NCBI RefSeq assembly: GCF_000300335.1
Contig: NZ_AMRM01000006.1
Coordinates: 1-64,000 of the forward strand
Direction of reading: 5' to 3'
Source: Nitratireductor pacificus pht-3B
GTDB taxonomy: Bacteria > Pseudomonadota > Alphaproteobacteria > Rhizobiales > Rhizobiaceae
DNA: 64,000 nt
Shown: piece by piece, positions 49,863 through 58,860 of the stretch
How the letters are laid out: the number at the start of each line of letters is the position of its first letter
How positions within the stretch are numbered: the first letter of the stretch is position 1
Translations under genes and position numbers: made by a program
Notes under the pieces: generated by a model
The model's input: the letters and a program-made list of their open reading frames with translations, nothing else
Database searches by the model: none
Told to the model about the DNA's origin: nothing

Positions 49863-51472
49863 AGCACGTCGAGGATCGCGGCCGCGTCGTGGCGGGCGTC
49901 CAGCATGCCGTAGGTGGCGCGCCACTGGCCGGCCAGCCGCGTCTCCATGAAGGCGTCGGCCACCCGTCCCGCGCCCATCCGCCGCAGTTCGGCGGCGGCG
50001 GCGGCAAGCGCGAGCTGCTCGGTCAGGATGCGGGCCGATCCCTCGTCGGTCTCGCAGACGCGCGCAGCGGCGGCGAGCACTTCCAGCGTCGTAGCGCCCT
50101 TGTCGCCCAGATCCGCGCCGATCATCGCCAGCACATCGTCGAACAGGCTCGCATTGCGTCCCAGCACGCGCAGCACGTCGAGCGCCATCACATTGCCGGA
50201 GCCTTCCCAGATGGCGTTGACGGGCGCCTCGCGGTAAAGGCGGCCCAACGGAGCCTCCTCGACATAACCATTGCCGCCCAGGCACTCCATCGCCTCGTAG
50301 GTGATCGCCGGCGCCAGCTTGCACACCCAGTACTTGACCACCGGCGTCATGACCCGTGCGAACGCCGCTTCGCCGCGATTGTCGGCCGCCTCGTCGAAGG
50401 CGCGGGCGAGCCGCATCGTCAGCGCCGTCGCGGCCGCGACGTCGAGCGCCATGTCGGCGAGCACGCGCAGCATCAGGGGCTGCTCGAACAGCGGCTTGCC
50501 GAAAACATGGCGGTGACGGGCGTGATGCACGGCCTCGGCCAGGCTGGCGCGCATGATTCCCGCCGACCCCAGGGCGCAGTCGAGCCGCGTCAGCGTGACC
50601 ATGTCCATGATCGTGCGCAGCCCCGAACCCGGTTCGCCCACCAGTTCGCCGACCGTCCCGTCGAACTCCACCTCGGAGGAGGCATTGGAGCGGTTGCCGA
50701 GCTTGTCCTTCAGGCGCTGGAAGCGCAGGCCGTTGCCTCGGTCGTCATCGAGTAGGCGCGGCACGAGGAAGCACGACAGCCCCTCCTGCGCCTGCGCCAG
50801 CACCAGGAAGGCGTCGGACATGGGCGCGGAGAGAAACCATTTGTGGCCGCTGAGGCGATAGACCCTGCCCTCGACAGGTTCGGCGCGCGTCGTGTTGGCG
50901 CGGACGTCGGTGCCGCCCTGCTTCTCCGTCATGCCCATGCCGATGGTAATGCCGGCCTTCTGCGCCACCGGCTTGTTGGCATGATCGTATTTGCGTGTCG
51001 CCACGCGCGGCGCCCAGCGGCGGAACAGCGCCGTGTCGGCCATCAGCGCGGCCAGCGCCGCGCTGGTCATGGTCAGCGGGCACAGATGCCCGCATTCGAG
51101 CTGCGCCGTCAGATAGAAGCGCGCCGCGCGCACCTGATGGCGCTGGCCCGCCTCCGCCTGGCCGTTTTCCCAGATCGAGGCGTGCAGCCCGTTGGTCGCC
51201 GAGCGGCGCATCAGGGCGTGATAGGCCGGATGGTACTCGACGAGATCGATGCGGTTGCCGTAGCGGTCATGGGTCCGGAGCTGCGGCAGCTCGGCATTCG
51301 CCAGCCGGGCCAGGTCCAGCGCCTCGGGATTGCGCACGAAGCGGCCGATGGCATCGAGTTCCTTGCGCACAGGCTCGGAGAACCGCTCCCCGGCCTGCAT
51401 CATCAGGGGGTCGCTGCGCCAGGCATTGGTGCCAGCAATCGGCGGCGGCTGATTGATTACGTCGTGCGTCAC
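49844..51472 (-). CDS. AidB-like acyl-CoA dehydrogenase family protein
   Basis: 542-aa flavoprotein of the AidB subgroup. It begins VINQPPPIAGTNAWRSDPLM, the AidB N-terminal type, then carries TIGMGMTEKQGGTDVRANTT with the flavin-binding segment, SGHKWFLSAPMSDAFLVLAQ, and a C-terminal AMECLGGNGYVEEAPLGRLYREAPVNAIWEGSGNV signature in the family position. AidB is linked to alkylation-damage response in E. coli; a fatty acid or branched-chain oxidation role is also possible. Divergent from pyrB. Confidence 0.9.
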   Translation of the reverse strand: MTHDVINQPPPIAGTNAWRSDPLMMQAGERFSEPVRKELDAIGRFVRNPEALDLARLANAELPQLRTHDRYGNRIDLVEYHPAYHALMRRSATNGLHASIWENGQAEAGQRHQVRAARFYLTAQLECGHLCPLTMTSAALAALMADTALFRRWAPRVATRKYDHANKPVAQKAGITIGMGMTEKQGGTDVRANTTRAEPVEGRVYRLSGHKWFLSAPMSDAFLVLAQAQEGLSCFLVPRLLDDDRGNGLRFQRLKDKLGNRSNASSEVEFDGTVGELVGEPGSGLRTIMDMVTLTRLDCALGSAGIMRASLAEAVHHARHRHVFGKPLFEQPLMLRVLADMALDVAAATALTMRLARAFDEAADNRGEAAFARVMTPVVKYWVCKLAPAITYEAMECLGGNGYVEEAPLGRLYREAPVNAIWEGSGNVMALDVLRVLGRNASLFDDVLAMIGADLGDKGATTLEVLAAAARVCETDEGSARILTEQLALAAAAAELRRMGAGRVADAFMETRLAGQWRATYGMLDARHDAAAILDVLYPEAS

Positions 51473-51485
51473 GATATTACTCTAT

Positions 51486-51503
51486 CACTCGATGTCACTC
51501 GAT
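51486..51503. other. Direct repeat CACTCGAT x2 between the acyl-CoA dehydrogenase and pyrB
   Basis: CACTCGAT occurs at 51486-51493 and 51496-51503, spaced 10 nt start to start, just upstream of the acyl-CoA dehydrogenase start. The 193-nt intergenic region around it is divergent and may hold both promoters. Could be an operator or chance. Confidence 0.3.
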
Positions 51504-51665
51504 CGGAAACGCATCAGGAATCGAAGCGCCCCTCCGTGCATAGTGGCAAGGCCGGCTTTGCCAATCCATTAAAATCGGATGTCGCGCTTTTGCAGGGGAT
51601 GAGCGAGAAGATCAGCGAAGCCCGCTTGCGGCGGCTCCGCGCTCGGCCTATAGCACCCCCTTAAG

Positions 51666-52628
51666 ATGACAGACGCGCCCTTTCCGCTTTACCCGCACCG
51701 CCACCTGCTCGGCATCAAGGGCCTGTCGCCCTTGGACATCGAGACCCTGCTCGACCGGGCCGACGCCGCCGTGGCCATCTCCCGCCAGCAGGAAAAGAAG
51801 ACCGCCGCCCTGCGCGGACGGACCCAGATCAACCTGTTCTACGAGGCCTCGACACGCACCCAGTCGTCGTTCGAGCTGGCCGGCAAGCGGCTCGGCGCCG
51901 ACGTGATGAACATGTCGGTGGCCAGTTCCTCGACCAAGAAGGGCGAGACGCTGCTCGACACGGCGATGACGTTGAACGCCATGCGGCCCGACATCCTCGT
52001 CATCCGCCATTCGGCGGCCGGCGCGGCCGCCCTCCTGGCGCAGAAAGTGTCCTGCTCGGTGGTGAATGCTGGCGACGGCGCGCATGAGCATCCGACCCAG
52101 GCCCTGCTCGACGCGCTGACCATTCGCCGGGCCAAGGGGCGGATCGGCGGGCTGACCGTGGCGATTTGCGGCGATATCCTGCATTCGCGCGTGGCGCGCT
52201 CGAACATCGTCCTGCTCAACGCCCTTGGCGCGCGCGTGCGGGTCGTCGCGCCGTCGACGTTGCTGCCTTCGGGCATCGGCCAGATGGGCGTCGAGCCCTT
52301 CACCCGCATGGACGAGGGCCTGAAGGACGCCGACATCGTCATGATGCTGCGCCTGCAGCGCGAGCGCATGGCCGGTTCCCTCGTCCCCTCGGTGCGCGAG
52401 TATTTCCGTCTCTACGGGCTCGACGCCCGCAAGCTGAAGGCCGCGAAGGAGGATGTGCTCGTGATGCATCCCGGCCCGATGAACCGCGGGGTCGAGATCG
52501 CCTCGGAGATCGCCGACGGCCCGCAGAGCCTGATCCAGGAACAGGTGGAGATGGGCGTCGCGGTCCGCATGGCGGTGATGGAAGCGCTGCTCGATCCGCG
52601 CCGCAACGCCGAAGGAGGCGCGGCATGA
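51666..52628 (+). CDS. pyrB: Aspartate carbamoyltransferase catalytic subunit
   Basis: 320-aa transcarbamoylase forming N-carbamoyl aspartate, the committed step of pyrimidine synthesis. [20 protein letters not shown] carries the carbamoyl phosphate-binding STRT, and [18 protein letters not shown] and [12 protein letters not shown] are the other family blocks. Its stop overlaps the start of the pyrC-type gene as ATGA. Confidence 0.97.
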   Translation: MTDAPFPLYPHRHLLGIKGLSPLDIETLLDRADAAVAISRQQEKKTAALRGRTQINLFYEASTRTQSSFELAGKRLGADVMNMSVASSSTKKGETLLDTAMTLNAMRPDILVIRHSAAGAAALLAQKVSCSVVNAGDGAHEHPTQALLDALTIRRAKGRIGGLTVAICGDILHSRVARSNIVLLNALGARVRVVAPSTLLPSGIGQMGVEPFTRMDEGLKDADIVMMLRLQRERMAGSLVPSVREYFRLYGLDARKLKAAKEDVLVMHPGPMNRGVEIASEIADGPQSLIQEQVEMGVAVRMAVMEALLDPRRNAEGGAA

Positions 52629-53911
52629 GCGCGACGGTCTTCACCAACGCCCGCATTATCGATCCGTCGCGGGCGCTGGACGAGCGCGGCGCGGTCATCG
52701 TCGCCGACGGCAGGATCCTCGCCGCCGGCAGCGACGCGATGAACCAGGGCGCGCCTGACAATGCCGAAACCGTCGATTGCGGCGGCCATGCGATCCTGCC
52801 GGGCCTGATCGACGCGCGCGTCTTCATCGGCGAGCCAGGCGCCGAGCACCGCGAAACCATCGCCTCGGCGAGCCGCGCCGCCGCCGCCGGCGGCGTGACA
52901 TCGCTGGTGATGATGCCCGACACCACCCCGGTCATCGACGATGTGGCGCTGGTCGAATTCGTCCTGCGCACGGCGCGCGATACCGCCATCGTCAACATCT
53001 TCCCGTCCGCCGCCATCACCAAGGGATTCGTCGGTCGCGAACTCAGCGAGTTCGGCCTCCTGCAGGAAGCCGGCGCGGTGATGCTGACCGAGGGCCGGGC
53101 CACCATCGCCAATGCGCTGACCATGCGCCGCGCGCTGACCTATGCACGCGATCTGGGCATCACCATCGCCCATGAGACGCAGGACCGCGACCTCGGCGCC
53201 TCGGGCGTCATGAACGAGGGCCTGTTCGCCAGCTGGCTCGGCCTTTCGGGCATTCCGCGCGAGGCGGAGACCATTCCGCTGGTGCGTGACCTGATGCTCG
53301 CCCGCCTGACCGGCGGGCGCTATCACGCGGCGAAGATCTCGACCGCCATGTCCGCCGCTGCCATCGCGCGCGCCAAGGACGAGGGCGCTGAGGTCAGCGC
53401 CGGCGTCTCGATCAACCATCTGGCGCTCAACGAGAACGACATCGGCGACTATCGCACCTTCTTCCGGCTGTCGCCGCCCCTGCGCACCGAGGACGACCGC
53501 CTGGCGATGGTCGAGGCGCTGAAGAACGGCGTCATCGACATCGTCGTGTCCTCGCACGATCCGCAGGACGTCGACACCAAGCGCCTGCCCTTCGCCGAGG
53601 CCGAATCCGGCGCGATCGGCCTGGAGACGCTCCTGTCGGCGGCCCTGCGCCTGCACCACAATGGCGACGTGCCCCTGATGCGCCTGGTCGAATGCCTGTC
53701 GGCCGCGCCGGCCCGCCAGTTCGGCCTGCCCGGCGGCACGCTCAGGCCCGGCGCGCCGGCGGACCTCGTCCTAGTCGATCTCGACGCGCCGTGGCTGGTT
53801 CGCGAGGCGGATATCCGTTCGCTGTCGAAGAACACCTGCTTCGAAGGCGCGCGCATGCAGGGGCGGGTCTTGCAAACCATGGTTGCAGGCCGCACAGTGT
53901 TCAGCGCCTGA
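52625..53911 (+). CDS. pyrC: Dihydroorotase-family protein with degenerate active site (PyrC'-type ATCase partner)
   Basis: 428-aa amidohydrolase-fold protein. The usual metal-binding motif of class I dihydroorotases (DxHVH) reads Asp63-Ala-Arg-Val-Phe67 ([12 protein letters not shown]); the CHVST-type histidine is Lys (AAKIST, about 235-240); the catalytic TDHAP-type Asp reads SSHDP (309-313). His183 and His265 remain. Without these metal ligands it is unlikely to be an active dihydroorotase. In Pseudomonas a similar inactive PyrC' is needed to assemble ATCase (known); the 4-nt overlap with pyrB makes that the likely role here. An active enzyme would be encoded elsewhere. Confidence 0.88.
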   Translation: MSATVFTNARIIDPSRALDERGAVIVADGRILAAGSDAMNQGAPDNAETVDCGGHAILPGLIDARVFIGEPGAEHRETIASASRAAAAGGVTSLVMMPDTTPVIDDVALVEFVLRTARDTAIVNIFPSAAITKGFVGRELSEFGLLQEAGAVMLTEGRATIANALTMRRALTYARDLGITIAHETQDRDLGASGVMNEGLFASWLGLSGIPREAETIPLVRDLMLARLTGGRYHAAKISTAMSAAAIARAKDEGAEVSAGVSINHLALNENDIGDYRTFFRLSPPLRTEDDRLAMVEALKNGVIDIVVSSHDPQDVDTKRLPFAEAESGAIGLETLLSAALRLHHNGDVPLMRLVECLSAAPARQFGLPGGTLRPGAPADLVLVDLDAPWLVREADIRSLSKNTCFEGARMQGRVLQTMVAGRTVFSA

Positions 53912-54024
53912 CGGGATTGCCGCGTCTGCGGCGCGTAAATCAGATCGCCGCATGACTGCGGGGGAAGCGGTGGGGCCGTGTCGCACGCGATGGGCCGCGC
54001 CGAAGGTTTGGGGGAGAGTGCGGG

Positions 54025-54639
54025 ATGCCGGATCCGATCAGTTGGCAGCTTGCCCTGCCCTTTCTCGTTGCCGCGCTGATTTTCGGCTATCTTCTCGGCT
54101 CGATCCCCTTCGGCCTGATCATCACGCGCGCCGCCGGCCTCGGCGACGTGCGCAAGATCGGCTCGGGCAATATCGGCGCGACGAACGTGCTGCGCACCGG
54201 CAACAAGAAGCTCGCGGCGCTGACCCTGCTCCTCGACGCGCTGAAAGGCACGGCGGCGGTGCTGCTGGCGGGCATGTATGGACCCGACCAGGCCATCGCC
54301 GCCGGTCTCGGCGCCTTTCTCGGCCACCTGTTTCCCGTCTGGCTCGGCTTTCGCGGCGGCAAGGGCGTCGCGACCTATCTCGGCGTGCTGCTCGGTCTTG
54401 CCTGGCCGGGCGCCCTGATCTTCGCGGTCGTCTGGCTGGCCGTGGCCTTCGCCACGCGCTACTCGTCGCTCTCGGCGCTGGTGGCGGCCATTGCCGTGCC
54501 CGCCGGCCTGTTCTGGCTCGGCCATGTGCAGGCGGCGCAACTGTTCGTGCTGATGAGCGTCATCGTCTTCATCAAGCACCGGGCCAATATCAGCCGTCTT
54601 CTCGCCGGCACCGAGACCCGCATCGGAGGCAAGGGGTGA
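54025..54639 (+). CDS. plsY: Acyl-phosphate glycerol-3-phosphate acyltransferase
   Basis: 204-aa polytopic enzyme using acyl-phosphate to acylate glycerol-3-phosphate, first step of phospholipid synthesis. The three PlsY motifs are present: [11 protein letters not shown] with [13 protein letters not shown], then [19 protein letters not shown], and the C-terminal [11 protein letters not shown]. Its stop overlaps the dprA GTG start. Confidence 0.95.
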   Translation: MPDPISWQLALPFLVAALIFGYLLGSIPFGLIITRAAGLGDVRKIGSGNIGATNVLRTGNKKLAALTLLLDALKGTAAVLLAGMYGPDQAIAAGLGAFLGHLFPVWLGFRGGKGVATYLGVLLGLAWPGALIFAVVWLAVAFATRYSSLSALVAAIAVPAGLFWLGHVQAAQLFVLMSVIVFIKHRANISRLLAGTETRIGGKG

Positions 54640-55772
54640 ACACGCCCCAGGCCGGCGGCCCGCTGCTCAGCGACCGTCAGCGCCTTGCCTGGCTGCGCCT
54701 GCTGCGCAGCGAGAATGTCGGCCCCGTCACCTTTCGCCAGCTCATCAACCGTTTCGGCTCCGCCGAGGCCGCGCTCGCCGAACTGCCGGAACTGGCCGAG
54801 CGCGGCGGCGCGACGCGCCGGTTCGTCATCGCCTCTATCGGCGACGCCGAACGCGAACTGGAGACCGCGCAGCGCTTCGGCGCGCGGTTTGTCGCCGTCG
54901 GCGAGCCGGACTATCCGCCCCTGATGCGGCGCATGGACCAGCCGCCCCCGCTGATCGCCATGAAGGGCGACGCAGCGGTCGCGCAGCAGCCGACGATCGC
55001 CATCGTCGGGGCGCGCAACGCCTCCCTGTCCGGGATCAAGCTGGCGCGGCAGCTGGCGGGTGCGCTGGGCAGGGCGGGCTACGCGATCGCCTCGGGTCTG
55101 GCGCGCGGCATCGACACCGCCGCCCACACGGGCAGTCTCGATACGGGAACCATCGCGGCACTGGCCGGCGGACTGGATGTCCCCTACCCGCCGGAGAACC
55201 TGGACCTGTGCGGCGCGATCGCCGAGCGCGGCGTCGTCCTCAGCGAGATGCCGTTCGGCTGGGCGCCGCGCGCGCGGGACTTCCCGCGCCGCAACCGGCT
55301 TGTGGCAGGTCTTTGCTACGGTCTGGTGGTCGTCGAGGCGGCGCAGCGGTCGGGATCGCTGATCAGCGCGCGGCTGGCGGGAGAGATGGGGCGGCTGGTG
55401 TTCGCGGTGCCCGGCTCGCCCCTCGACCCGCGCGCGGCAGGCGCCAACGCCCTGCTCAAGGACGGCGCGATCCTCGTCACCGGGGCCGGCGACGTTCTCG
55501 AGGCGGTCGCGCCGCTGATCGGCACGCCTCCGCCGCCGACGGAGCATTTCGAAGAACCCGCGGATTATGGAGCGGCGCCTCCGCCGAGCGAGAGCGACCG
55601 CGACCGGATCATCGAGGCGCTTGGGCCGACGCCCGTCGCCATCGACGAGATCATCCGGCACACCGGCCTGCATCCCGCACAGGTACTGTCCGTGCTTCTG
55701 GAACTCGACCTGGCCGGCCGGATCGAGCGGCACTCAGGAGGCGCGGTTTCCCTGCTTGAGATCAGCAGCTAG
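54636..55772 (+). CDS. dprA: DNA-processing protein DprA/Smf
   Basis: 378-aa RecA loader for incoming single-stranded DNA in transformation. The Rossmann-fold core is [40 protein letters not shown] and PPENLDLC..., followed by [20 protein letters not shown] with the DNA-binding region, and a C-terminal winged-helix (about 315-375, [20 protein letters not shown]). The GTG at 54636 overlaps the plsY stop and is chosen because a SAM-like N-terminus follows directly. Together with comEC it suggests natural transformation machinery. Confidence 0.93.
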   Translation: MNTPQAGGPLLSDRQRLAWLRLLRSENVGPVTFRQLINRFGSAEAALAELPELAERGGATRRFVIASIGDAERELETAQRFGARFVAVGEPDYPPLMRRMDQPPPLIAMKGDAAVAQQPTIAIVGARNASLSGIKLARQLAGALGRAGYAIASGLARGIDTAAHTGSLDTGTIAALAGGLDVPYPPENLDLCGAIAERGVVLSEMPFGWAPRARDFPRRNRLVAGLCYGLVVVEAAQRSGSLISARLAGEMGRLVFAVPGSPLDPRAAGANALLKDGAILVTGAGDVLEAVAPLIGTPPPPTEHFEEPADYGAAPPPSESDRDRIIEALGPTPVAIDEIIRHTGLHPAQVLSVLLELDLAGRIERHSGGAVSLLEISS

Positions 55773-55964
55773 ACCAAGCCGTTCGTCCTGCAGCCGGTAC
55801 GGGCGATCGCCGCGGATGATGTCGCTCGCCTCGACATAGGCCATCTCGATCAGATAGGCGAGCATGTCCGACCGCTCCGCCAGCGCCATGATGCGCAACT
55901 GGCCGAGCATCGCCTGCACATAGTCAAGCGTGTCGGTCCGCCTCCTTCCGTAACGTTCGCCCAT
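55734..55964 (-). CDS. Small conserved-looking protein (76 aa), unknown
   Basis: 76-aa acidic-basic soluble protein without membrane segment or signal peptide. The core is TLDYVQAMLGQLRIMALAER and YLIEMAYVEASDIIRGDRPY, a helical pattern I believe recurs in rhizobia at this place, though I cannot confirm it. AAGGGAG lies 8-9 nt before the ATG at 55964. Its last 39 nt overlap the convergent dprA. Function unknown. Confidence 0.7.
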   Translation of the reverse strand: MGERYGRRRTDTLDYVQAMLGQLRIMALAERSDMLAYLIEMAYVEASDIIRGDRPYRLQDERLGLAADLKQGNRAS

Positions 55965-56029
55965 TCGCCCGCACTCCCTTCAGCGCACGGCACCCCGGCT
56001 TTCGCCTGCTCCCCAGCAATCTCCTTTAT

Positions 56030-56095
56030 GGACCCATTGGAAGTATACATAACATTATAAACAAATAAACCAGAAATTTAGCATAAACGCCGAGC
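56030..56095. promoter_or_regulatory. AT-rich divergent promoter island before topA
   Basis: An about 65-nt stretch with far lower GC than the genome average in the 273-nt gap between the 76-aa gene and topA. On the - strand a perfect TATAAT (56059-56054) sits upstream of the 76-aa gene; no good -35 was found. Similar AT-rich stretches commonly drive topA, but the exact start is not visible. Confidence 0.45.
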
Positions 56096-56237
56096 CGGCC
56101 ATGCCCCCATGCGCGACCGATGAAATTGCCCTTGGGCCTTGACCGCGCGGTAAAGCGCAGCCATGTGACGGGGCTGGATTCGTCAATAATGCGTGGCGCC
56201 GGACGCACCGGGCGCCCACGGGGATATTTTTAAGCCA

Positions 56238-58856
56238 ATGGATCTCGTCATCGTCGAGTCGCCTGCCAAGGCGAAAACCATCAACAAGTATCTGGGCGCG
56301 AACTACAAGGTTCTCGCCTCGTTCGGCCATGTGCGCGACCTGCCGGCCAAGGATGGTTCCGTTCGTCCCGACGAGGATTTCGCCATGTCCTGGGCCGTCG
56401 ACGGCCCCTCCTCCAAGCGGCTCTCCGACATTGCCAAGGCGATGAAGGATGCCGACACGCTCATTCTCGCCACCGACCCCGACCGCGAGGGGGAAGCGAT
56501 TTCCTGGCATGTGCTGGAGGTGTTGAAGCAGAAGCGCGTTCTGAAGGACAAGCCCATCCGGCGCGTCGTCTTCAACGCCATCACCAAGAAGGCAGTGCTC
56601 GACGCGATGGCCGCACCCCGCGAGGTCGACGCGCCGCTGGTCGATGCCTATCTGGCGCGCCGGGCGCTCGACTATCTGGTCGGGTTCACCCTGTCGCCCG
56701 TGCTGTGGCGCAAGCTGCCGGGCGCGCGTTCGGCCGGCCGCGTGCAGTCCGTCGCGCTCAGGCTCGTCTGCGACCGCGAGGCGGAGATCGAGCGCTTCGT
56801 GCGCGAGGAATACTGGCAGATCGCGGCGCAGCTCGCCACGCCGCGCGCCGAGACCTTCGAGGCGCGCCTGACCGCCGTGGACGGCAACAAGCTGCAGAAG
56901 CTCGACATCAAGAACAAGGAGCAGGCCGACGGCATCAAGGCGATGCTCGAAGGTGCAAGCTTCAAGGCCCTGTCGGTCGAGGCCAAGCCGACCCGCCGCA
57001 ACCCGGCGCCGCCCTTCACCACCTCGACCCTGCAGCAGGCCGCCTCGTCGCGCCTCGGCTTCGGCGCATCGCGCACCATGCAGGTGGCGCAGAGGCTCTA
57101 CGAGGGCATCGACATCGGCGGCGAGACCGCCGGCCTCATCACCTATATGCGTACCGACGGTGTGCAGATGGCGCCCGAGGCGCTCGACCAGGCCCGCGCG
57201 GCAATCGGCAAGGAGTTCGGCGAAAAGTTCCTGCCGGAGAAGCCGCGTTTCTATTCGGTCAAGGCAAAGAACGCCCAGGAGGCGCACGAGGCCATCCGCC
57301 CGACCGACTTCTCCCGCACACCCGACCAGGTGCGGAAATATCTCGACGCCGACCAGGCGCGGCTCTACGAGATCATCTGGAAGCGGGCCATCGCCAGCCA
57401 GATGCAGGCCGCCGAGATCGAGCGCACCACGGTCGAGCTGGAGGCGGTCAACGGCGCGCGCAACGCCAATCTGCGCGCCGTCGGCTCCGTCATCCGCTTC
57501 GAGGGCTTTCTCGCCGCGTACGGCGTCGACAAGGAAGAGACGCCCGACGACGAGGAGAGCCGCCGCCTGCCGCAGATCCTGGAAGGCGAGACGCAGACCT
57601 GCCAGGGGATCGAGGCGACCCAGCACTCGACCGAGCCGCCGCCGCGCTATTCCGAAGCGTCCCTGATCAAGAAGATGGAGGAGCTCGGCATCGGCCGTCC
57701 GTCCACCTATGCGGCAACGTTGAAGACGCTCGAGGATCGCGACTACGTCACCATCGACAAGCGCCGGCTGATGCCGCAGGCCAAGGGCCGGCTCGTCACC
57801 GCCTTCCTCGAAAACTTCTTCGAGCGCTATGTGGAGTACGACTTCACGGCCGGGCTCGAGGAAAAGCTCGACAAGATCTCCGACGGCCAGCTTTCCTGGA
57901 AGGACGTGCTGCGCGACTTCTGGGCGGATTTTTCCGGTCATGTGGACGAGATCAAGGAGCTGCGCGTCACCAATGTGCTGGACGCGCTGAACGAGGAGCT
58001 GGCACCGCTCGCCTTCCCGTCACGGGAAGACGGTTCGGATCCCCGCGTCTGCCCGCGCTGCGGCACCGGGCAATTGTCGCTCAAGCTCGGCCGGCACGGC
58101 GCCTTCGTCGGCTGCTCCAACTATCCTGAATGCGGCTTTACGCGGCAGTTCGGCGAGGCGGGCAACGGCGAGGATGGCGACAACGGCCTGAACGGCGACA
58201 AGGTGCTCGGCAAGGACCCGCACACCAGCGAGGAGATCACCCTGCGCTCGGGGCGTTTCGGCCCCTATGTGCAGCGCGGCGAAGGCAAGGAAGCCAAGCG
58301 CTCCAGCCTGCCGAAGGGCTGGACGCCCGATTCCATCGACATCGAGAAGGCGCTGGCGCTGCTGTCCCTGCCGCGCGACATCGGCAAGCACCCCGAAAGC
58401 GGCAAGATGATCTCGGCCGGTCTCGGCCGCTACGGCCCGTTCCTGCTGCATGACGGCGGCTACGCCAATCTGGAGACGATCGAGGATGTCTTCTCCATCG
58501 GCCTCAACCGCGCCGTCACGGTGATCGCCGAGAAGAAGGCCAAGGGGGCAAACGGCCGCGGGCGCGGCACGCCGGCCGCGCTGAAGGAGCTGGGCGACCA
58601 TCCCGATGGCGGCAAGGTCACCGTCCGCGACGGCCGCTACGGCCCCTATGTCAATCACGGCAAGGTCAACGCAACCCTGCCGAAGGGCAAGGACCCGATG
58701 GCGGTGACGATCGAGGAAGCGCTGGAGCTGGTGGCGGCCAAGGCCGGCAAGAGCGGCAAGAAGCCCGCTGCAAAGGCGAAGAAGCCGGCAGCGAAGAAGG
58801 CAGCCGCCAAGAAGCCGGCAGCCAAGAAGGCAGCGGCCTCGAAGAAGAAGGAATGA
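56238..58856 (+). CDS. topA: DNA topoisomerase I
   Basis: 872-aa type IA topoisomerase relaxing negative supercoils. The TOPRIM domain begins MDLVIVESPAKAKTINKYLG and holds DPDREGEA (80-86); the catalytic tyrosine is Tyr303 in ITYMRTDG. C-terminal zinc-binding repeat CPRCGTGQLSLKLGRHGAFV with CSNYPECGF follows at about 611-640, and further topo C-ter repeats (GRFGPYVQRGE, GRYGPFLLHDG, GRYGPYVNHG). It ends in a Lys/Ala/Pro tail. The start at 56238 is fixed by the canonical N-terminus. Confidence 0.97.
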   Translation: MDLVIVESPAKAKTINKYLGANYKVLASFGHVRDLPAKDGSVRPDEDFAMSWAVDGPSSKRLSDIAKAMKDADTLILATDPDREGEAISWHVLEVLKQKRVLKDKPIRRVVFNAITKKAVLDAMAAPREVDAPLVDAYLARRALDYLVGFTLSPVLWRKLPGARSAGRVQSVALRLVCDREAEIERFVREEYWQIAAQLATPRAETFEARLTAVDGNKLQKLDIKNKEQADGIKAMLEGASFKALSVEAKPTRRNPAPPFTTSTLQQAASSRLGFGASRTMQVAQRLYEGIDIGGETAGLITYMRTDGVQMAPEALDQARAAIGKEFGEKFLPEKPRFYSVKAKNAQEAHEAIRPTDFSRTPDQVRKYLDADQARLYEIIWKRAIASQMQAAEIERTTVELEAVNGARNANLRAVGSVIRFEGFLAAYGVDKEETPDDEESRRLPQILEGETQTCQGIEATQHSTEPPPRYSEASLIKKMEELGIGRPSTYAATLKTLEDRDYVTIDKRRLMPQAKGRLVTAFLENFFERYVEYDFTAGLEEKLDKISDGQLSWKDVLRDFWADFSGHVDEIKELRVTNVLDALNEELAPLAFPSREDGSDPRVCPRCGTGQLSLKLGRHGAFVGCSNYPECGFTRQFGEAGNGEDGDNGLNGDKVLGKDPHTSEEITLRSGRFGPYVQRGEGKEAKRSSLPKGWTPDSIDIEKALALLSLPRDIGKHPESGKMISAGLGRYGPFLLHDGGYANLETIEDVFSIGLNRAVTVIAEKKAKGANGRGRGTPAALKELGDHPDGGKVTVRDGRYGPYVNHGKVNATLPKGKDPMAVTIEEALELVAAKAGKSGKKPAAKAKKPAAKKAAAKKPAAKKAAASKKKE

Positions 58857-58860
58857 CGCC

